DNA of 64,000 nucleotides from an uncultured Megasphaera sp. Lineage in GTDB: Bacteria; Bacillota; Negativicutes; Veillonellales; Megasphaeraceae. The position numbers and the translations under genes are program-made. Positions within the stretch are counted from its first letter, which is position 1. Each line of letters begins with the position of its first letter. The notes under the pieces are model-generated. The model searched no databases. It was given only the letters and a program-made list of their open reading frames with translations, and was not told the DNA's origin. The DNA is taken from the NCBI GenBank assembly GCA_900540735.1, contig UQHB01000007.1:1-64000 (forward strand), in the 5' to 3' direction. This document shows, piece after piece, positions 31,433 to 40,436 of this stretch.

Positions 31433-32890
31433 ATGAGATCTGATAAATTTGGTATGAGAGGTTTGACATTTGATGATGTTTTGTTAGTACCGGCTAAGTC
31501 CGACGTACTCCCTAAGGAAGTCGACGTTTCGACGAACCTGACAAAGGATATCAAACTGAATATCCCTATTATGAGTTCTGGCATGGACACAGTAACAGAA
31601 GCCCCCATGGCGATTGCTGTTGCTCGTGAAGGTGGTATTGGCGTTATTCACAAAAACATGTCTATTGCTGCACAAGCTCGCGAAGTAGACAAAGTAAAAC
31701 GCTCTGAACATGGCATTATTATTGATCCGATTTTCCTCCATCCTGATAATTTATTAGCTGATGCAAATGAATTAATGGGAAAATACAAAATCTCTGGTGT
31801 TCCTGTAACGGTTGATGGCAAACTCGTCGGCATCATTACGAACCGCGACATGCGTTTTGAAGAAGACATGAGCCGCCGTATTGGTGACATTATGACGAAA
31901 GAAAACCTCGTTACTGCACCGGTTGGCACATCTCTTGAAGAAGCAAAGAACTTGCTCCGCAAACACCGTATTGAAAAACTGCCCCTCGTAGATTCAAACG
32001 GTAATTTAAAAGGTCTCATTACGATTAAAGATATTGAAAAAGCACATAAATACCCGAATTCTGCTAAAGATTCGAACGGCCGTCTCCTCGCAGCTGCTGC
32101 TGTTGGCGTAACCCATGATATTACAGACCGTCTCGATGCTCTCGTTGGTGCAAAAGTCGACGTCGTCGTCATCGATACAGCTCATGGTCATTCTGTTGGT
32201 GTCTTGAATACGCTAAAAGAAATCAAAAAAGCATACCCGCACTTACCTGTTATTGCTGGTAACGTCGCTACTGGTGAAGCAACAGAAGCTCTTATCGAAT
32301 GCGGCGTAGATGCTGTTAAAGTTGGTATTGGGCCTGGCTCTATCTGCACGACTCGTATCGTTGCCGGTATTGGTGTACCGCAGATTACGGCTGTCTATGA
32401 ATGTGCGAAAGTAGCACAGCGGTATGGTATTCCTATCATCGCTGACGGCGGTATTAAATACTCTGGCGATATGGCGAAAGCTATTGCTGCTGGCGGCAAC
32501 GTTGTCATGATGGGCAACCTCCTTGCTGGTACCGAAGAAAGCCCGGGCGAAACGGTTATTTACCAAGGCCGTAGCTACAAGGAATACCGCGGCATGGGCT
32601 CCCTCGCAGCGATGGAAGAAGGCAGTAAAGACCGGTACTTCCAGGAAGATGCGAAGAAACTTGTTCCGGAAGGCATCGAAGGCCGCGTACCGTACAAAGG
32701 ACCGGCTGCAGATACGATTTTCCAGATGGTTGGGGGTCTGCGTGCATCTATGGGCTACTGCGGCTGCCACAACATTAAAGAAATGATTGAAAATACTCGG
32801 TTTATTCAGATTACAAGTGCTGGCCTTCGTGAAAGCCATCCCCATGATGTCAACATCACGAAAGAAGCACCTAACTATAGTGTCAACTAA
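31433..32890 (+). CDS. guaB: Inosine-5'-monophosphate dehydrogenase
   Basis: A 485-residue IMP dehydrogenase converting IMP and NAD to XMP, the committed step of GMP synthesis. The barrel starts with LTFDDVLLVPA. Two CBS domains are inserted at about 92-205. The catalytic loop GIGPGSICTTRIVAGIGVPQ (about 298-317) has the active-site Cys, and EGSKDRYFQ is part of the mobile flap. The length is standard. RBS AGAGGTG precedes the ATG. It has its own promoter and is followed 18 bases later by a glycosyltransferase gene, so it may head a longer operon. Confidence 0.97.
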   Translation: MRSDKFGMRGLTFDDVLLVPAKSDVLPKEVDVSTNLTKDIKLNIPIMSSGMDTVTEAPMAIAVAREGGIGVIHKNMSIAAQAREVDKVKRSEHGIIIDPIFLHPDNLLADANELMGKYKISGVPVTVDGKLVGIITNRDMRFEEDMSRRIGDIMTKENLVTAPVGTSLEEAKNLLRKHRIEKLPLVDSNGNLKGLITIKDIEKAHKYPNSAKDSNGRLLAAAAVGVTHDITDRLDALVGAKVDVVVIDTAHGHSVGVLNTLKEIKKAYPHLPVIAGNVATGEATEALIECGVDAVKVGIGPGSICTTRIVAGIGVPQITAVYECAKVAQRYGIPIIADGGIKYSGDMAKAIAAGGNVVMMGNLLAGTEESPGETVIYQGRSYKEYRGMGSLAAMEEGSKDRYFQEDAKKLVPEGIEGRVPYKGPAADTIFQMVGGLRASMGYCGCHNIKEMIENTRFIQITSAGLRESHPHDVNITKEAPNYSVN

Positions 32891-32907
32891 TAGCAAGGAG
32901 GAAGACC

Positions 32908-33639
32908 TTGATTAGCGCAATCCCAATCTTGTCTATTCCTATTTGCAACGTGACCTTAGCAGAAGCTACGGCCTTTGCCTTTACCTGTATTGCTGAAGGC
33001 AAGGCTGCAGCTATTGCAACGGCCAATGCCGAAATGGTAATGAAAGCTCAAGAAGATGACCTCCTGGCCCAGATGCTGAAAACGGCTGACTTAGTCGTAC
33101 CAGATGGAGCCGGTGTCCTTTGGGCTGCAGAACAGGAAGGCAAGAAATTTAAAGAACGGGTAGCTGGTGTCGATTTGGCGTGCAGTTTGCTTGAAAAAGC
33201 GGCGGCACGCCAAACGGCTGTTTACTTCTTTGGTGGTGCCGAAGGTATTGCTAAAGAAGCAGCTGCTAATATGCAGGCAAAGTATCCGGGCCTTCGCGTC
33301 GTCGGGACCCATTCGGGCTTTTTTACAGCCGACGAAGAAACGGGTATTATTGCGGATATTCGCCAAAAAGGCACGCAGATTTTACTCGTAGCCTTAGGCG
33401 TACCAAAACAAGAAAAATGGATTCACGACCATTTATATGAATTAGGCCCGTGCGTGGCTATGGGTGTAGGCGGGACCTTTGATGTTCTCGCAGGTAAATC
33501 GTGCCGCGCGCCGAAATGGATGCAAGAACACCGCTTAGAATGGCTCTATCGCCTAGCTAAAGAACCGACGCGGTGCAAACGCATGCTGGCTTTACCGAAA
33601 TTCGTCATGGCCGTGAAATGCAGCCAAAAATCTAAGTAG
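32908..33639 (+). CDS. WecG/TagA/CpsF-family glycosyltransferase
   Basis: A 243-residue GT26 enzyme. Signatures are TANAEMVMKAQ, VVPDGAGVLWAA, an FFGGAEGIAKEAA strand and helix, and VALGVPKQEKWI followed by GVGGTFDVLAGKSCRAPKWM. The family adds N-acetylmannosamine or related sugars to undecaprenyl-linked intermediates of teichoic acid, enterobacterial common antigen or capsule. In a diderm Firmicute the acceptor is probably a lipid-linked envelope glycan. The start is TTG 32908 with AAGGAGGA six bases upstream. Phospholipid genes follow directly. Confidence 0.9.
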   Translation: MISAIPILSIPICNVTLAEATAFAFTCIAEGKAAAIATANAEMVMKAQEDDLLAQMLKTADLVVPDGAGVLWAAEQEGKKFKERVAGVDLACSLLEKAAARQTAVYFFGGAEGIAKEAAANMQAKYPGLRVVGTHSGFFTADEETGIIADIRQKGTQILLVALGVPKQEKWIHDHLYELGPCVAMGVGGTFDVLAGKSCRAPKWMQEHRLEWLYRLAKEPTRCKRMLALPKFVMAVKCSQKSK

Positions 33640-33651
33640 AGAGGTGATGTC

Positions 33652-34290
33652 ATGAATAAACCACTCATCATTGAAGATGGCTATATATTCATTGCCGTAC
33701 CGCTTATCTTAGCTGTCTTGGCAGGGTATTTCATCAATGCCTATGTGGCTGTTATTCCGGTGCTCTTAGCTATTTATTTTGCCTACTTTTTTAGAAATCC
33801 GCCGCGGATCATTCCGGCAGATGAACTGGCCTTAGTATCGCCTGCTGATGGGACTGTTATGGGCATAGAAGAAGGGCAGGAAGATTTATATTTAAATCAA
33901 AAATGTCGGAAAATCATTATTTTCCTTTCTATTTTTGATGCTCATGTCAATCGTGCGCCTATGGCTGGGACCATTAATTTCCAGCAATATACATGCGGTC
34001 GCTTTCGTCCTGCTTATAAAGATAGCGTAGGCTATGAAAATGAACGCTATTCCATCGGTATTGAACAAGGAAAGCACAAGATTTTAGTCACCTTAATTGC
34101 CGGTATTTTAGCACGGCGTATTGTCTCATGGGTTACACTGGGCGATGCTGTCAAGCACGGTCAGTTATACGGGATGATTAAGTTTGGCTCATGTACGGAA
34201 ATTTACGTCCAAGACGACGTAGATATTCTCGTCAAAAAAGGTGACAAAGTACGGTGTGGCGAAACCGTAATAGGGAGGATTAGAAAATGA
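33652..34290 (+). CDS. psd: Phosphatidylserine decarboxylase proenzyme
   Basis: A 212-residue member of the short PSD class. Two hydrophobic stretches (about 10-45) anchor it to the membrane. SPADGTVMGIE and SIFDAHVNRAPMAG are conserved, and KFGSCTEIYV near residue 180 contains the Gly-Ser cleavage site that creates the pyruvoyl prosthetic group. The Cys after the Ser replaces the more common Arg. It makes phosphatidylethanolamine from phosphatidylserine. Its stop overlaps the start of pssA by four bases (ATGA), coupling the two steps. Confidence 0.93.
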   Translation: MNKPLIIEDGYIFIAVPLILAVLAGYFINAYVAVIPVLLAIYFAYFFRNPPRIIPADELALVSPADGTVMGIEEGQEDLYLNQKCRKIIIFLSIFDAHVNRAPMAGTINFQQYTCGRFRPAYKDSVGYENERYSIGIEQGKHKILVTLIAGILARRIVSWVTLGDAVKHGQLYGMIKFGSCTEIYVQDDVDILVKKGDKVRCGETVIGRIRK

Positions 34291-34973
34291 GAAATGCAAT
34301 TCCATGTATCTTTACAGGCGGGAATTTGGGCTTTGGCGTGCTCAGTATGATGATGACGCTCCATGGTGAATTTGTTTGGGCTGGTCTCTGCATTTTACTG
34401 GCTATGTTCTGCGATGCTTGCGATGGCCGTAGTGCTCGGGCTTTAGGCGTAGCCGGTGAATTTGGGAAAGAATTAGACTCCTTGTCTGATGTTGTTTCTT
34501 TCGGTGCTGCTACGGGCTTTTTGATGTATACTTATGCCTTGCAGGAACTCGGCTGGATTGGTGCAGTCCCGGCTATTTTATACGCTGTCTTCGGCGGCCT
34601 GCGTTTAGCGCGGTTTAACTTAAATACGACTGTCGTCCATGGCTATTTCCAGGGCATGCCTATTCCAAATGGCGGTTGCATTGTAGCGACTTATGTCATT
34701 GCTTCTGTCCTTTCGGGCGTACAGCTCCCGGCATGGCTCTTAGGCATTATTATGCTCCTCTTGGCGTACCACTTAGTCAGCAACGTCCACAATCCGGATT
34801 TCAAAGGGGCCAGCCCGGATGTACTCCATAAATCGGCTTTAGCGATTGCTCTTATTATTGGTGTCGTAGTCCTCTATTTCACACATATTTACTTCATCAT
34901 TACGATGCCCTTTTTCTTGTACATCATCTTTGGCCTGGTCAACACGGCAATGAATGCTGGACACACTCACTAA
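34287..34973 (+). CDS. pssA: CDP-diacylglycerol--serine O-phosphatidyltransferase
   Basis: A 228-residue membrane enzyme with about six hydrophobic helices. The CDP-alcohol phosphatidyltransferase motif is complete: DGRSAR near residue 48, a Gly eight residues later, then the KELDSLSD aspartates. It condenses CDP-diacylglycerol and serine to phosphatidylserine, the substrate of the Psd encoded just upstream. The pair supplies phosphatidylethanolamine for both membranes. Confidence 0.92.
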   Translation: MRNAIPCIFTGGNLGFGVLSMMMTLHGEFVWAGLCILLAMFCDACDGRSARALGVAGEFGKELDSLSDVVSFGAATGFLMYTYALQELGWIGAVPAILYAVFGGLRLARFNLNTTVVHGYFQGMPIPNGGCIVATYVIASVLSGVQLPAWLLGIIMLLLAYHLVSNVHNPDFKGASPDVLHKSALAIALIIGVVVLYFTHIYFIITMPFFLYIIFGLVNTAMNAGHTH

Positions 34974-35000
34974 GTCACGTATTTAGGGAGAGAATCACCT

Positions 35001-36251
35001 ATGGAACATATATTGGATATCATTATGATACCCATTCAAGTCGTTATCGTATTTTATACGTTATATTACTTCATGCTGGCTCTCTTTGGACTGTTTAAAA
35101 AACGGGACCATACGATGATGCCGCCTAAGCATACCTTTGCGGCAGTCATTTGTGCCCATAATGAAGAAGCCGTCGTCGGTCAGCTCATTGACAACTTAAA
35201 AGAACTCCACTATCCTCGGGATATGTACGATATTTACGTCGTTGCCGATAACTGTACAGACCATACGGCACAGATTTGCCGTGCTCATGGGGCCATTGTG
35301 TGCGTGCGGACAAATACGCAGCAAGTGGGCAAGGGGTACGCTATGGACTGGATGTTTGCGCAAATGCTCAAACAAGAAAAGCAGTACGATGCATTCGTTG
35401 TCTTTGATGCAGATAACCTCGTTCATCCCGAATTTTTGCGGGAAATGAACAACCATCTCTGTAAAGGCGAAAAAGTTATCCAAGGCTATATGGATTCTAA
35501 AAATCCGACAGATACATGGATTGCCGGGACGTTCTCCATTGCCTTTTGGCTCGTCAACCACATGTGGCATTTAGCGAAGTACAACATTGGCCTTTCGACG
35601 GCTCTCGGCGGTACAGGCATGTGTATTGCCACGGAAATCGTCCGTAAATACGGGTGGGGCTGTGACTGCCTGACGGAAGATATGGAATTTTCCATGAAAG
35701 TCCTCCTCGAAGGCGTGCGGACGTGCTGGGCCCATGATGCTATTATTTACGATGAAAAAGCCTTAGGCTTTATGCAGTCGTGCCGTCAGCGTAAGCGGTG
35801 GGCTCAAGGCCAGTGCGATTGTGGTGAACGGTTTATCCCCAAGCTCTTTGCTAAAGGGATTAAGACCGGTAATATTCGCATGCTCGACGGCATCATTACG
35901 CTATCCCAGCCTTTCTTTATGATGATGTCCACCATTTACGCCGTCTTAGCCTATATTAACGGGCTCATTCCCTTTTACACGAACATTCTCTATCAAATCG
36001 TGCCGGTTCAAATGTGGACAGTCATTGGCGTCGGCCAGTACGTCATTCCCATTATTGTATTACTGCAAATTAAAGTGCCCCTCAAATCGTGGCTCTATCT
36101 CATTATTTATCCCGTTTTTATGTACAGCTGGATTCCAGTCAACTTCTTGGGATTTAAAGACCGCCACGATATGCGCTGGTGCCATACGATTCACACGCGC
36201 GCCGTATCGTATGACAGGGCCGAATTATTACGAAAAGAAAATAAGAAATAG
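35001..36251 (+). CDS. Membrane glycosyltransferase, family 2 (processive-type motifs)
   Basis: A 416-residue enzyme. A transmembrane helix at about 10-32 precedes a GT2 catalytic domain with AAVICAHNEE, VVADNCTDHTAQI, the metal-binding FDADN, the acidic TEDMEF and the QRKRW motif of cellulose/hyaluronan-synthase-like transferases. Three or four C-terminal helices (about 300-385) would form the channel region. A polymer or lipid-linked sugar product is likely, but the sugar is not readable. It lies between phospholipid genes and surE, with an AGGGAGAGAA ribosome site. Confidence 0.88.
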   Translation: MEHILDIIMIPIQVVIVFYTLYYFMLALFGLFKKRDHTMMPPKHTFAAVICAHNEEAVVGQLIDNLKELHYPRDMYDIYVVADNCTDHTAQICRAHGAIVCVRTNTQQVGKGYAMDWMFAQMLKQEKQYDAFVVFDADNLVHPEFLREMNNHLCKGEKVIQGYMDSKNPTDTWIAGTFSIAFWLVNHMWHLAKYNIGLSTALGGTGMCIATEIVRKYGWGCDCLTEDMEFSMKVLLEGVRTCWAHDAIIYDEKALGFMQSCRQRKRWAQGQCDCGERFIPKLFAKGIKTGNIRMLDGIITLSQPFFMMMSTIYAVLAYINGLIPFYTNILYQIVPVQMWTVIGVGQYVIPIIVLLQIKVPLKSWLYLIIYPVFMYSWIPVNFLGFKDRHDMRWCHTIHTRAVSYDRAELLRKENKK

Positions 36252-36260
36252 GAGAACTCC

Positions 36261-37019
36261 ATGCATATATTATTGACCAATGATGACGGTGTACAAGCGC
36301 AAGGCCTGCAAGTACTCAAACGGGAACTTGCTAAATTCGGCTATACTCTCACTGTTGTCGCACCTAGTGGCCAACGCAGCGCAGCATCCCATTCCTTGAC
36401 GATTCGCAAGGCCTTGTACTCGCGAGACGTGACCGAACCGGGCAGTGCCATTCGAGAAATTGCCGTCTCCGGTACACCTGTAGACTGCGTAAAAATGGCG
36501 CTCGAATACTTCTTAAAAGACCATAAACCAGATTTGATTATTTCCGGCATTAACGATGGCTATAACCTCGGTAGTGATGTCCTCTATTCTGGTACCGTCT
36601 CGGCTGCTATGGAAGGGCCGTACTACCAAGTACCGGCCATTGCCGTATCGATGCTGAACATGACGGAAGACCGGTGTGTCCAGATTACAGCCATGCTCCA
36701 TGAGCTCATTCAGCGAGTCATTGTGAAAGGTAAATATCCGGGCATTTTGAATGTCAATATTCCGCCCAAAGGAAATATTTCCTTAGGCAATGCCCGCGTA
36801 GCAGCACAGACTGTGCAGATTTATCACAACGTCATCGTCGAAAAAGAAGACATTGACGGGGCAGTCTGTTATAAAATCGTGGGCGACATCGATATGGAAG
36901 ATGCACCGAAAGACAGCGATGTCTATTGCATCAGCCAAGGCCATGTAGCAATTACGCCGCTCAAGTGGCAGCAAACGGCTACGGCGTCGATGGACTTCAT
37001 TTGCGACCATATTTGGTAA
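36261..37019 (+). CDS. surE: 5'/3'-nucleotidase SurE
   Basis: A 252-residue SurE phosphatase. ILLTNDDGVQAQGL at the N-terminus supplies the metal-binding Asp pair, APSGQRSAASHSLT has the conserved Ser/Asn-type loop, and ISGINDGYNLGSDVLYSGTVSAAMEG is the family's central motif. It dephosphorylates nucleoside monophosphates in the cytosol. It ends this operon at a terminator before lpxC. Confidence 0.95.
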   Translation: MHILLTNDDGVQAQGLQVLKRELAKFGYTLTVVAPSGQRSAASHSLTIRKALYSRDVTEPGSAIREIAVSGTPVDCVKMALEYFLKDHKPDLIISGINDGYNLGSDVLYSGTVSAAMEGPYYQVPAIAVSMLNMTEDRCVQITAMLHELIQRVIVKGKYPGILNVNIPPKGNISLGNARVAAQTVQIYHNVIVEKEDIDGAVCYKIVGDIDMEDAPKDSDVYCISQGHVAITPLKWQQTATASMDFICDHIW

Positions 37020-37025
37020 ACGACT

Positions 37026-37060
37026 AGACCTGTTTCTCTTAAGGGAACAGGTCTTTGTTG
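37026..37060 (+). terminator. Terminator after surE
   Basis: AGACCTGTT (37026-37034) pairs with AACAGGTCT (37046-37054), with further weak pairs toward the loop, then TTGTTGT. It separates the surE operon from the lipid A operon. Confidence 0.78.
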
Positions 37061-37122
37061 TAGTATGGCGAGTTTTTGGAGAAAATCCGTGGGAACGGGT
37101 AGTATTTTTTGTATAAATACGA

Positions 37123-37128
37123 TATAAT
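37123..37128 (+). promoter_or_regulatory. lpxC: -10 element of the lipid A operon
   Basis: TATAAT at 37123-37128, 62 bases before the lpxC start. No strong -35 is present; the region upstream is T-rich. Confidence 0.4.
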
Positions 37129-37189
37129 AAGACGATATGAAAAATTACACTAGACCATACTATAGTATACAGAAAGGAGGGGCATACCT

Positions 37190-38023
37190 ATGTCGATAGT
37201 GGCTCAGACGACACTGAAAGAGCCCGTTTCGTACAGCGGCATTGGCTTACATGCTGCCCATGAAGTTCATATGGTATTACGCCCGGCTCCGGCCAATACA
37301 GGTATTGTATTTGTGCGCACAGACCTGCCGGGACATCCTTCCGTGCGGGCTCATTTGACCAATGTTACCAATACGATGAGAGCGACGACGCTGGAAGACG
37401 GCGAAGCGAAAGTCTTTACAGTGGAACATCTCTTATCGACGTTTATGGGGCTTGGCATTGATAACTGTATCGTCGAAATGGACTCTGTCGAACCGCCTGT
37501 GGCAGACGGCAGTAGTTTGACCTTCGTTCATTTAATTGAAGAAGCAGGAACGCAGACGTTGGATGCACCGCGCAAGGTATTGACGATTCACAAACAGCAT
37601 TTAGTAGAAGATAATGACAAATTTATCGCTATTTTGCCGTACGATGGGTTTCGCGTTACCTTTACGTCTATTAAGCATCATCCACTCTTAGGGGTACAGT
37701 TCTTTGATGCAGATATTACGAAAGAATCGTACATAAAGGAAGTCTCTTTTGCCCGGACCATTGCTTTTACAGATGAATTGGAAATGCTCAAGAAATTAGG
37801 CCTTGGCAAAGGCGGCACGTTACAGAATACGATTGTTTATGACGATAAAACGTGCTTGTCTAAATTACGCTCAGACGATGAATTAGTCCGACATAAAGTA
37901 CTCGACGTCATTGGCGACTTGTCCTTAGTGGGCATGCCGATTAAAGGTCACGTCATTGCCGTCAAATCGAGTCATAAACTAAATAGTTTATTGACCCATA
38001 AAATTGCAGAAGAAATGGCTTAA
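37190..38023 (+). CDS. lpxC: UDP-3-O-acyl-N-acetylglucosamine deacetylase
   Basis: A 277-residue zinc deacetylase, the committed step of lipid A synthesis. VEHLLSTFMGLGIDNC supplies the first zinc His and neighbouring residues. Near the C-terminus VRHKVLDVIGDLSL supplies a zinc His and Asp, and KSSHKLN has the catalytic His. It is shorter than E. coli LpxC (about 305) but normal for stand-alone forms. The ATG is preceded by AAAGGAGGGG. The fabZ start is 14 bases after its stop. Confidence 0.95.
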   Translation: MSIVAQTTLKEPVSYSGIGLHAAHEVHMVLRPAPANTGIVFVRTDLPGHPSVRAHLTNVTNTMRATTLEDGEAKVFTVEHLLSTFMGLGIDNCIVEMDSVEPPVADGSSLTFVHLIEEAGTQTLDAPRKVLTIHKQHLVEDNDKFIAILPYDGFRVTFTSIKHHPLLGVQFFDADITKESYIKEVSFARTIAFTDELEMLKKLGLGKGGTLQNTIVYDDKTCLSKLRSDDELVRHKVLDVIGDLSLVGMPIKGHVIAVKSSHKLNSLLTHKIAEEMA

Positions 38024-38036
38024 GGAGGAATTTATA

Positions 38037-38483
38037 ATGATTTTAGAAGTAACGGATATTATGGAAATTTTGCCGCACCGCTACCCTATGCTGCTCGTAG
38101 ACCGTATTATTGAATTAGAACCGATGAAATATGCTGTAGGGATTAAAAACGCTACCTTTGATGAATTATTTTTCCAAGGCCATTTTCCAGGCCAGCCGGT
38201 TATGCCGGGCGTACTCTTAGCAGAAGCGATGGCACAAGTTGGCGGCGTTGCCCTGTTATACCCTGAAGAAAACCGCGGCCTCATTCCGTATTTCACAGGT
38301 ATTGATAAATTACGGTTCCGTCATCCTGTTCGTCCTGGCGACCAAGTTGTCATGCGTGCAGATATTGAAAAAATTAAAGGCCGTATGGGCAAAGTCAAAG
38401 CACAGTGTCACGTAGGCGATACGCTTTGCGCAGAAGGGGAGTACATGTTTGCTCTCATGCCGGGCCAGAACCCGAAAAAATAA
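38037..38483 (+). CDS. fabZ: 3-hydroxyacyl-ACP dehydratase FabZ
   Basis: A 148-residue hotdog dehydratase. LPHRYPMLLVDRI and HFPGQPVMPGVLLAEAMAQ carry the catalytic His and Glu. It dehydrates 3-hydroxyacyl-ACP in fatty acid elongation and competes with LpxA/LpxD for 3-hydroxyacyl-ACP, which explains its placement here rather than in the fab operon to the right. The ATG at 38037 follows AAGGAGGAAT; a longer frame would overlap lpxC. Confidence 0.96.
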   Translation: MILEVTDIMEILPHRYPMLLVDRIIELEPMKYAVGIKNATFDELFFQGHFPGQPVMPGVLLAEAMAQVGGVALLYPEENRGLIPYFTGIDKLRFRHPVRPGDQVVMRADIEKIKGRMGKVKAQCHVGDTLCAEGEYMFALMPGQNPKK

Positions 38484-38610
38484 GCTTTTTACTTCTCTCG
38501 TAGAGAATAAAGGCGATTTTCTCTGAAATAAAAGGATAACAATGAGATATTGTCTGATTTTGGGGCGTATCTTTTAAGTAGTATTTCTGATTATAGTAGA
38601 AACGAAGTAT

Positions 38611-38640
38611 TTGTATGTATTTTAAACCACCTGTTACTAT
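38611..38640 (+). promoter_or_regulatory. lpxA: Candidate promoter of lpxA
   Basis: -35 TTGTAT (38611-38616), 18 bases, -10 TACTAT (38635-38640) preceded by TG. The 181-base gap after fabZ otherwise shows only a short hairpin (38493-38498 with 38502-38507). Confidence 0.45.
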
Positions 38641-38664
38641 GTAGGTGAGTGAGGAGTGACTTTA

Positions 38665-39477
38665 ATGACCGAGGAAACGAACCACATGCCGGAACGCATG
38701 ATACATCCAACGGCTATTATAGATCCACAGGCAAAAATTGGCGCAGGTGTCAAAATTGGCCCGTATGCCGTTATTGGGCCTCATGTAACGATTGGTGCAG
38801 GCACGGAAATCATGTCTCATGTCACCATTGATGGCTGGACAACAATCGGCGAAAATTGCCGGTTTTTCCCTTGCGCATCCATTGGATCTGAACCGCAGGA
38901 TTTAAAATTCCAGGGCGAAAAGAGTTATGTCATCATTGGCGACCGCTCTGTCTTCCGCGAATACGTAACTGTTAGCCGTGCTACTGGCGAAGGCGAAGAA
39001 ACGCGCATTGGCAATGACTGCTTATTCCAAGCATGCACGCATATTGCTCATAACTGCATTGTTGGCAACAACGTCATCATGAGCAACTGCGCAGGTCTTG
39101 CTGGCCACGTCATTGTCGAAGACCGCGTCGTCATTGGCGGCATTGCCGGCGTTCATCAGTTTGTTAAAATTGGCCGGAACAGCATGATTGGCGGCCTTGC
39201 TAAGGTTGTCCAAGATATTCCGCCGTTCGTCATTGCCGACGGACAGCCAGCTCGTTGTATTGGGCTCAACAGTGTTGGCTTATCGCGCGCAGGCATTCCG
39301 GAAAATACGCGCCGGGAATTGAAAAAAGCCTTCCGTCTGCTCTACCGGTCGGGCCTCAATTTAGGCCAAGCCATTGCAGCTATGGAAGAAGAACTGGATA
39401 GCTCGGAAGAAGTGGAACATTTCCTTCGTTTTCTCCGCGATGCAGACCGGGGAATTTGCCGGGGCACAAAAGATTAA
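38665..39477 (+). CDS. lpxA: UDP-N-acetylglucosamine acyltransferase
   Basis: A 270-residue left-handed beta-helix acyltransferase with many hexapeptide turns (IGAGVKIG, VTIGAGTEI and similar), HIAHNCIVGNN containing the catalytic-region His, and a C-terminal helical bundle (RRELKKAFRLLYRSG). It transfers a 3-hydroxyacyl chain to UDP-GlcNAc. The ATG at 38665 lies eight bases after GAGGAG; an in-frame GTG at 38656 is part of that ribosome site. Confidence 0.95.
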   Translation: MTEETNHMPERMIHPTAIIDPQAKIGAGVKIGPYAVIGPHVTIGAGTEIMSHVTIDGWTTIGENCRFFPCASIGSEPQDLKFQGEKSYVIIGDRSVFREYVTVSRATGEGEETRIGNDCLFQACTHIAHNCIVGNNVIMSNCAGLAGHVIVEDRVVIGGIAGVHQFVKIGRNSMIGGLAKVVQDIPPFVIADGQPARCIGLNSVGLSRAGIPENTRRELKKAFRLLYRSGLNLGQAIAAMEEELDSSEEVEHFLRFLRDADRGICRGTKD

Positions 39478-39546
39478 GAACTATCGAGAGGGGGCAAGTG
39501 TCACACACTGAGCCTCCCTTTTTTCATGCAAATGGCAAGGGAAATA

Positions 39547-39575
39547 CTGACAGGACGCTTGTTTTTTTGTATAAT
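39547..39575 (+). promoter_or_regulatory. lpxI: Promoter of lpxI
   Basis: -35 CTGACA (39547-39552), 17 bases, consensus -10 TATAAT (39570-39575). It is one of the best promoters in the window and would drive the lpxI-to-lptF/G genes. Confidence 0.75.
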
Positions 39576-39608
39576 AAACACTGAATATCCTGAATATAGG
39601 TGAGTGAA

Positions 39609-40424
39609 ATGGAAACAGTCGGATTGTTTGCAGGTGTAGGTAATTTACCTGTTGAATTTATGCGTGCTGCAAAATCCTTAGGCCATCGGGTCGTCGTCAT
39701 TGCTGTCGTCGACGGCGTAGCACCGGAACTGGCTAAGGAAGCGGACGTATATTATGAAATTAACGTTGCCAAATTAGATAAAATCATTAAGACCATGAAA
39801 CGCGAAGGCGTTGCGCACGTCACGATGATTGGCAAAGTCACGAAAGAAATTTTATTCAAAGGCTTAAAATTCCCTGATTTACGGGCCATAAAATTATTAG
39901 CTAAATTGCGCAATCGCAAAGACGATACGATTATGCTGGCTATTGTCGATGAACTGGCTAAGGATGGCCTCGAAGTGGTCGACCAGACGCGGTATTTAAA
40001 GCCGCTCATGCCGCCTGTTGGAGTCCTGACAAAACGGCATCCTACAGAAAAAGAAGAAGCAGACATTCGCTTTGGCTTTGCAACGGCAAAAGCCATTGGC
40101 GGTATGGATATTGGCCAGACTGTCGTGGTCAAACACACGGCTGTCATGGCTGTCGAAGCCATTGAAGGGACCGATGCGTGCATCCGTCGCGGCGGTCAGC
40201 TAGGCCGGGGCGAAGCAGTCGTCGTGAAAGTGGCCAAACCGAATCAAGACCCGCGCTTTGACGTACCGGCTGTCGGGAAAGATACGATTCAATCCATGCT
40301 CGATAGTCAGTGTACCGTCCTTGCTATGGAAGCAGGCCGGACGCTCTTTGTAGAACAAGACGAAGTATTGCGCCTGGCTAATGAACATCATCTCGTCATT
40401 TGTGCAGTAGACGAAACCTTTTAA
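39609..40424 (+). CDS. lpxI: UDP-2,3-diacylglucosamine pyrophosphatase LpxI
   Basis: A 271-residue LpxI (DUF1009). VGLFAGVGNLPVEF starts the N-terminal domain, and the C-terminal half has VVKHTAVMAVEAIEGTDACIRR and a DVPAVGKDT segment containing the family's catalytic Asp. It hydrolyses UDP-2,3-diacylglucosamine to lipid X, replacing the unrelated LpxH of enterobacteria. The ATG at 39609 follows AGGTGA; a GTG at 39600 is possible. It begins a tightly packed run of 14 genes. Confidence 0.95.
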   Translation: METVGLFAGVGNLPVEFMRAAKSLGHRVVVIAVVDGVAPELAKEADVYYEINVAKLDKIIKTMKREGVAHVTMIGKVTKEILFKGLKFPDLRAIKLLAKLRNRKDDTIMLAIVDELAKDGLEVVDQTRYLKPLMPPVGVLTKRHPTEKEEADIRFGFATAKAIGGMDIGQTVVVKHTAVMAVEAIEGTDACIRRGGQLGRGEAVVVKVAKPNQDPRFDVPAVGKDTIQSMLDSQCTVLAMEAGRTLFVEQDEVLRLANEHHLVICAVDETF

Positions 40425-40436
40425 CGAGGAGAGCCT

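Noticed and set aside
38484..38664. Possible small RNA or gene between fabZ and lpxA
   Set aside because: Only a short 6-bp hairpin and a promoter-like element are visible; no reading frame or extended structure supports a gene.
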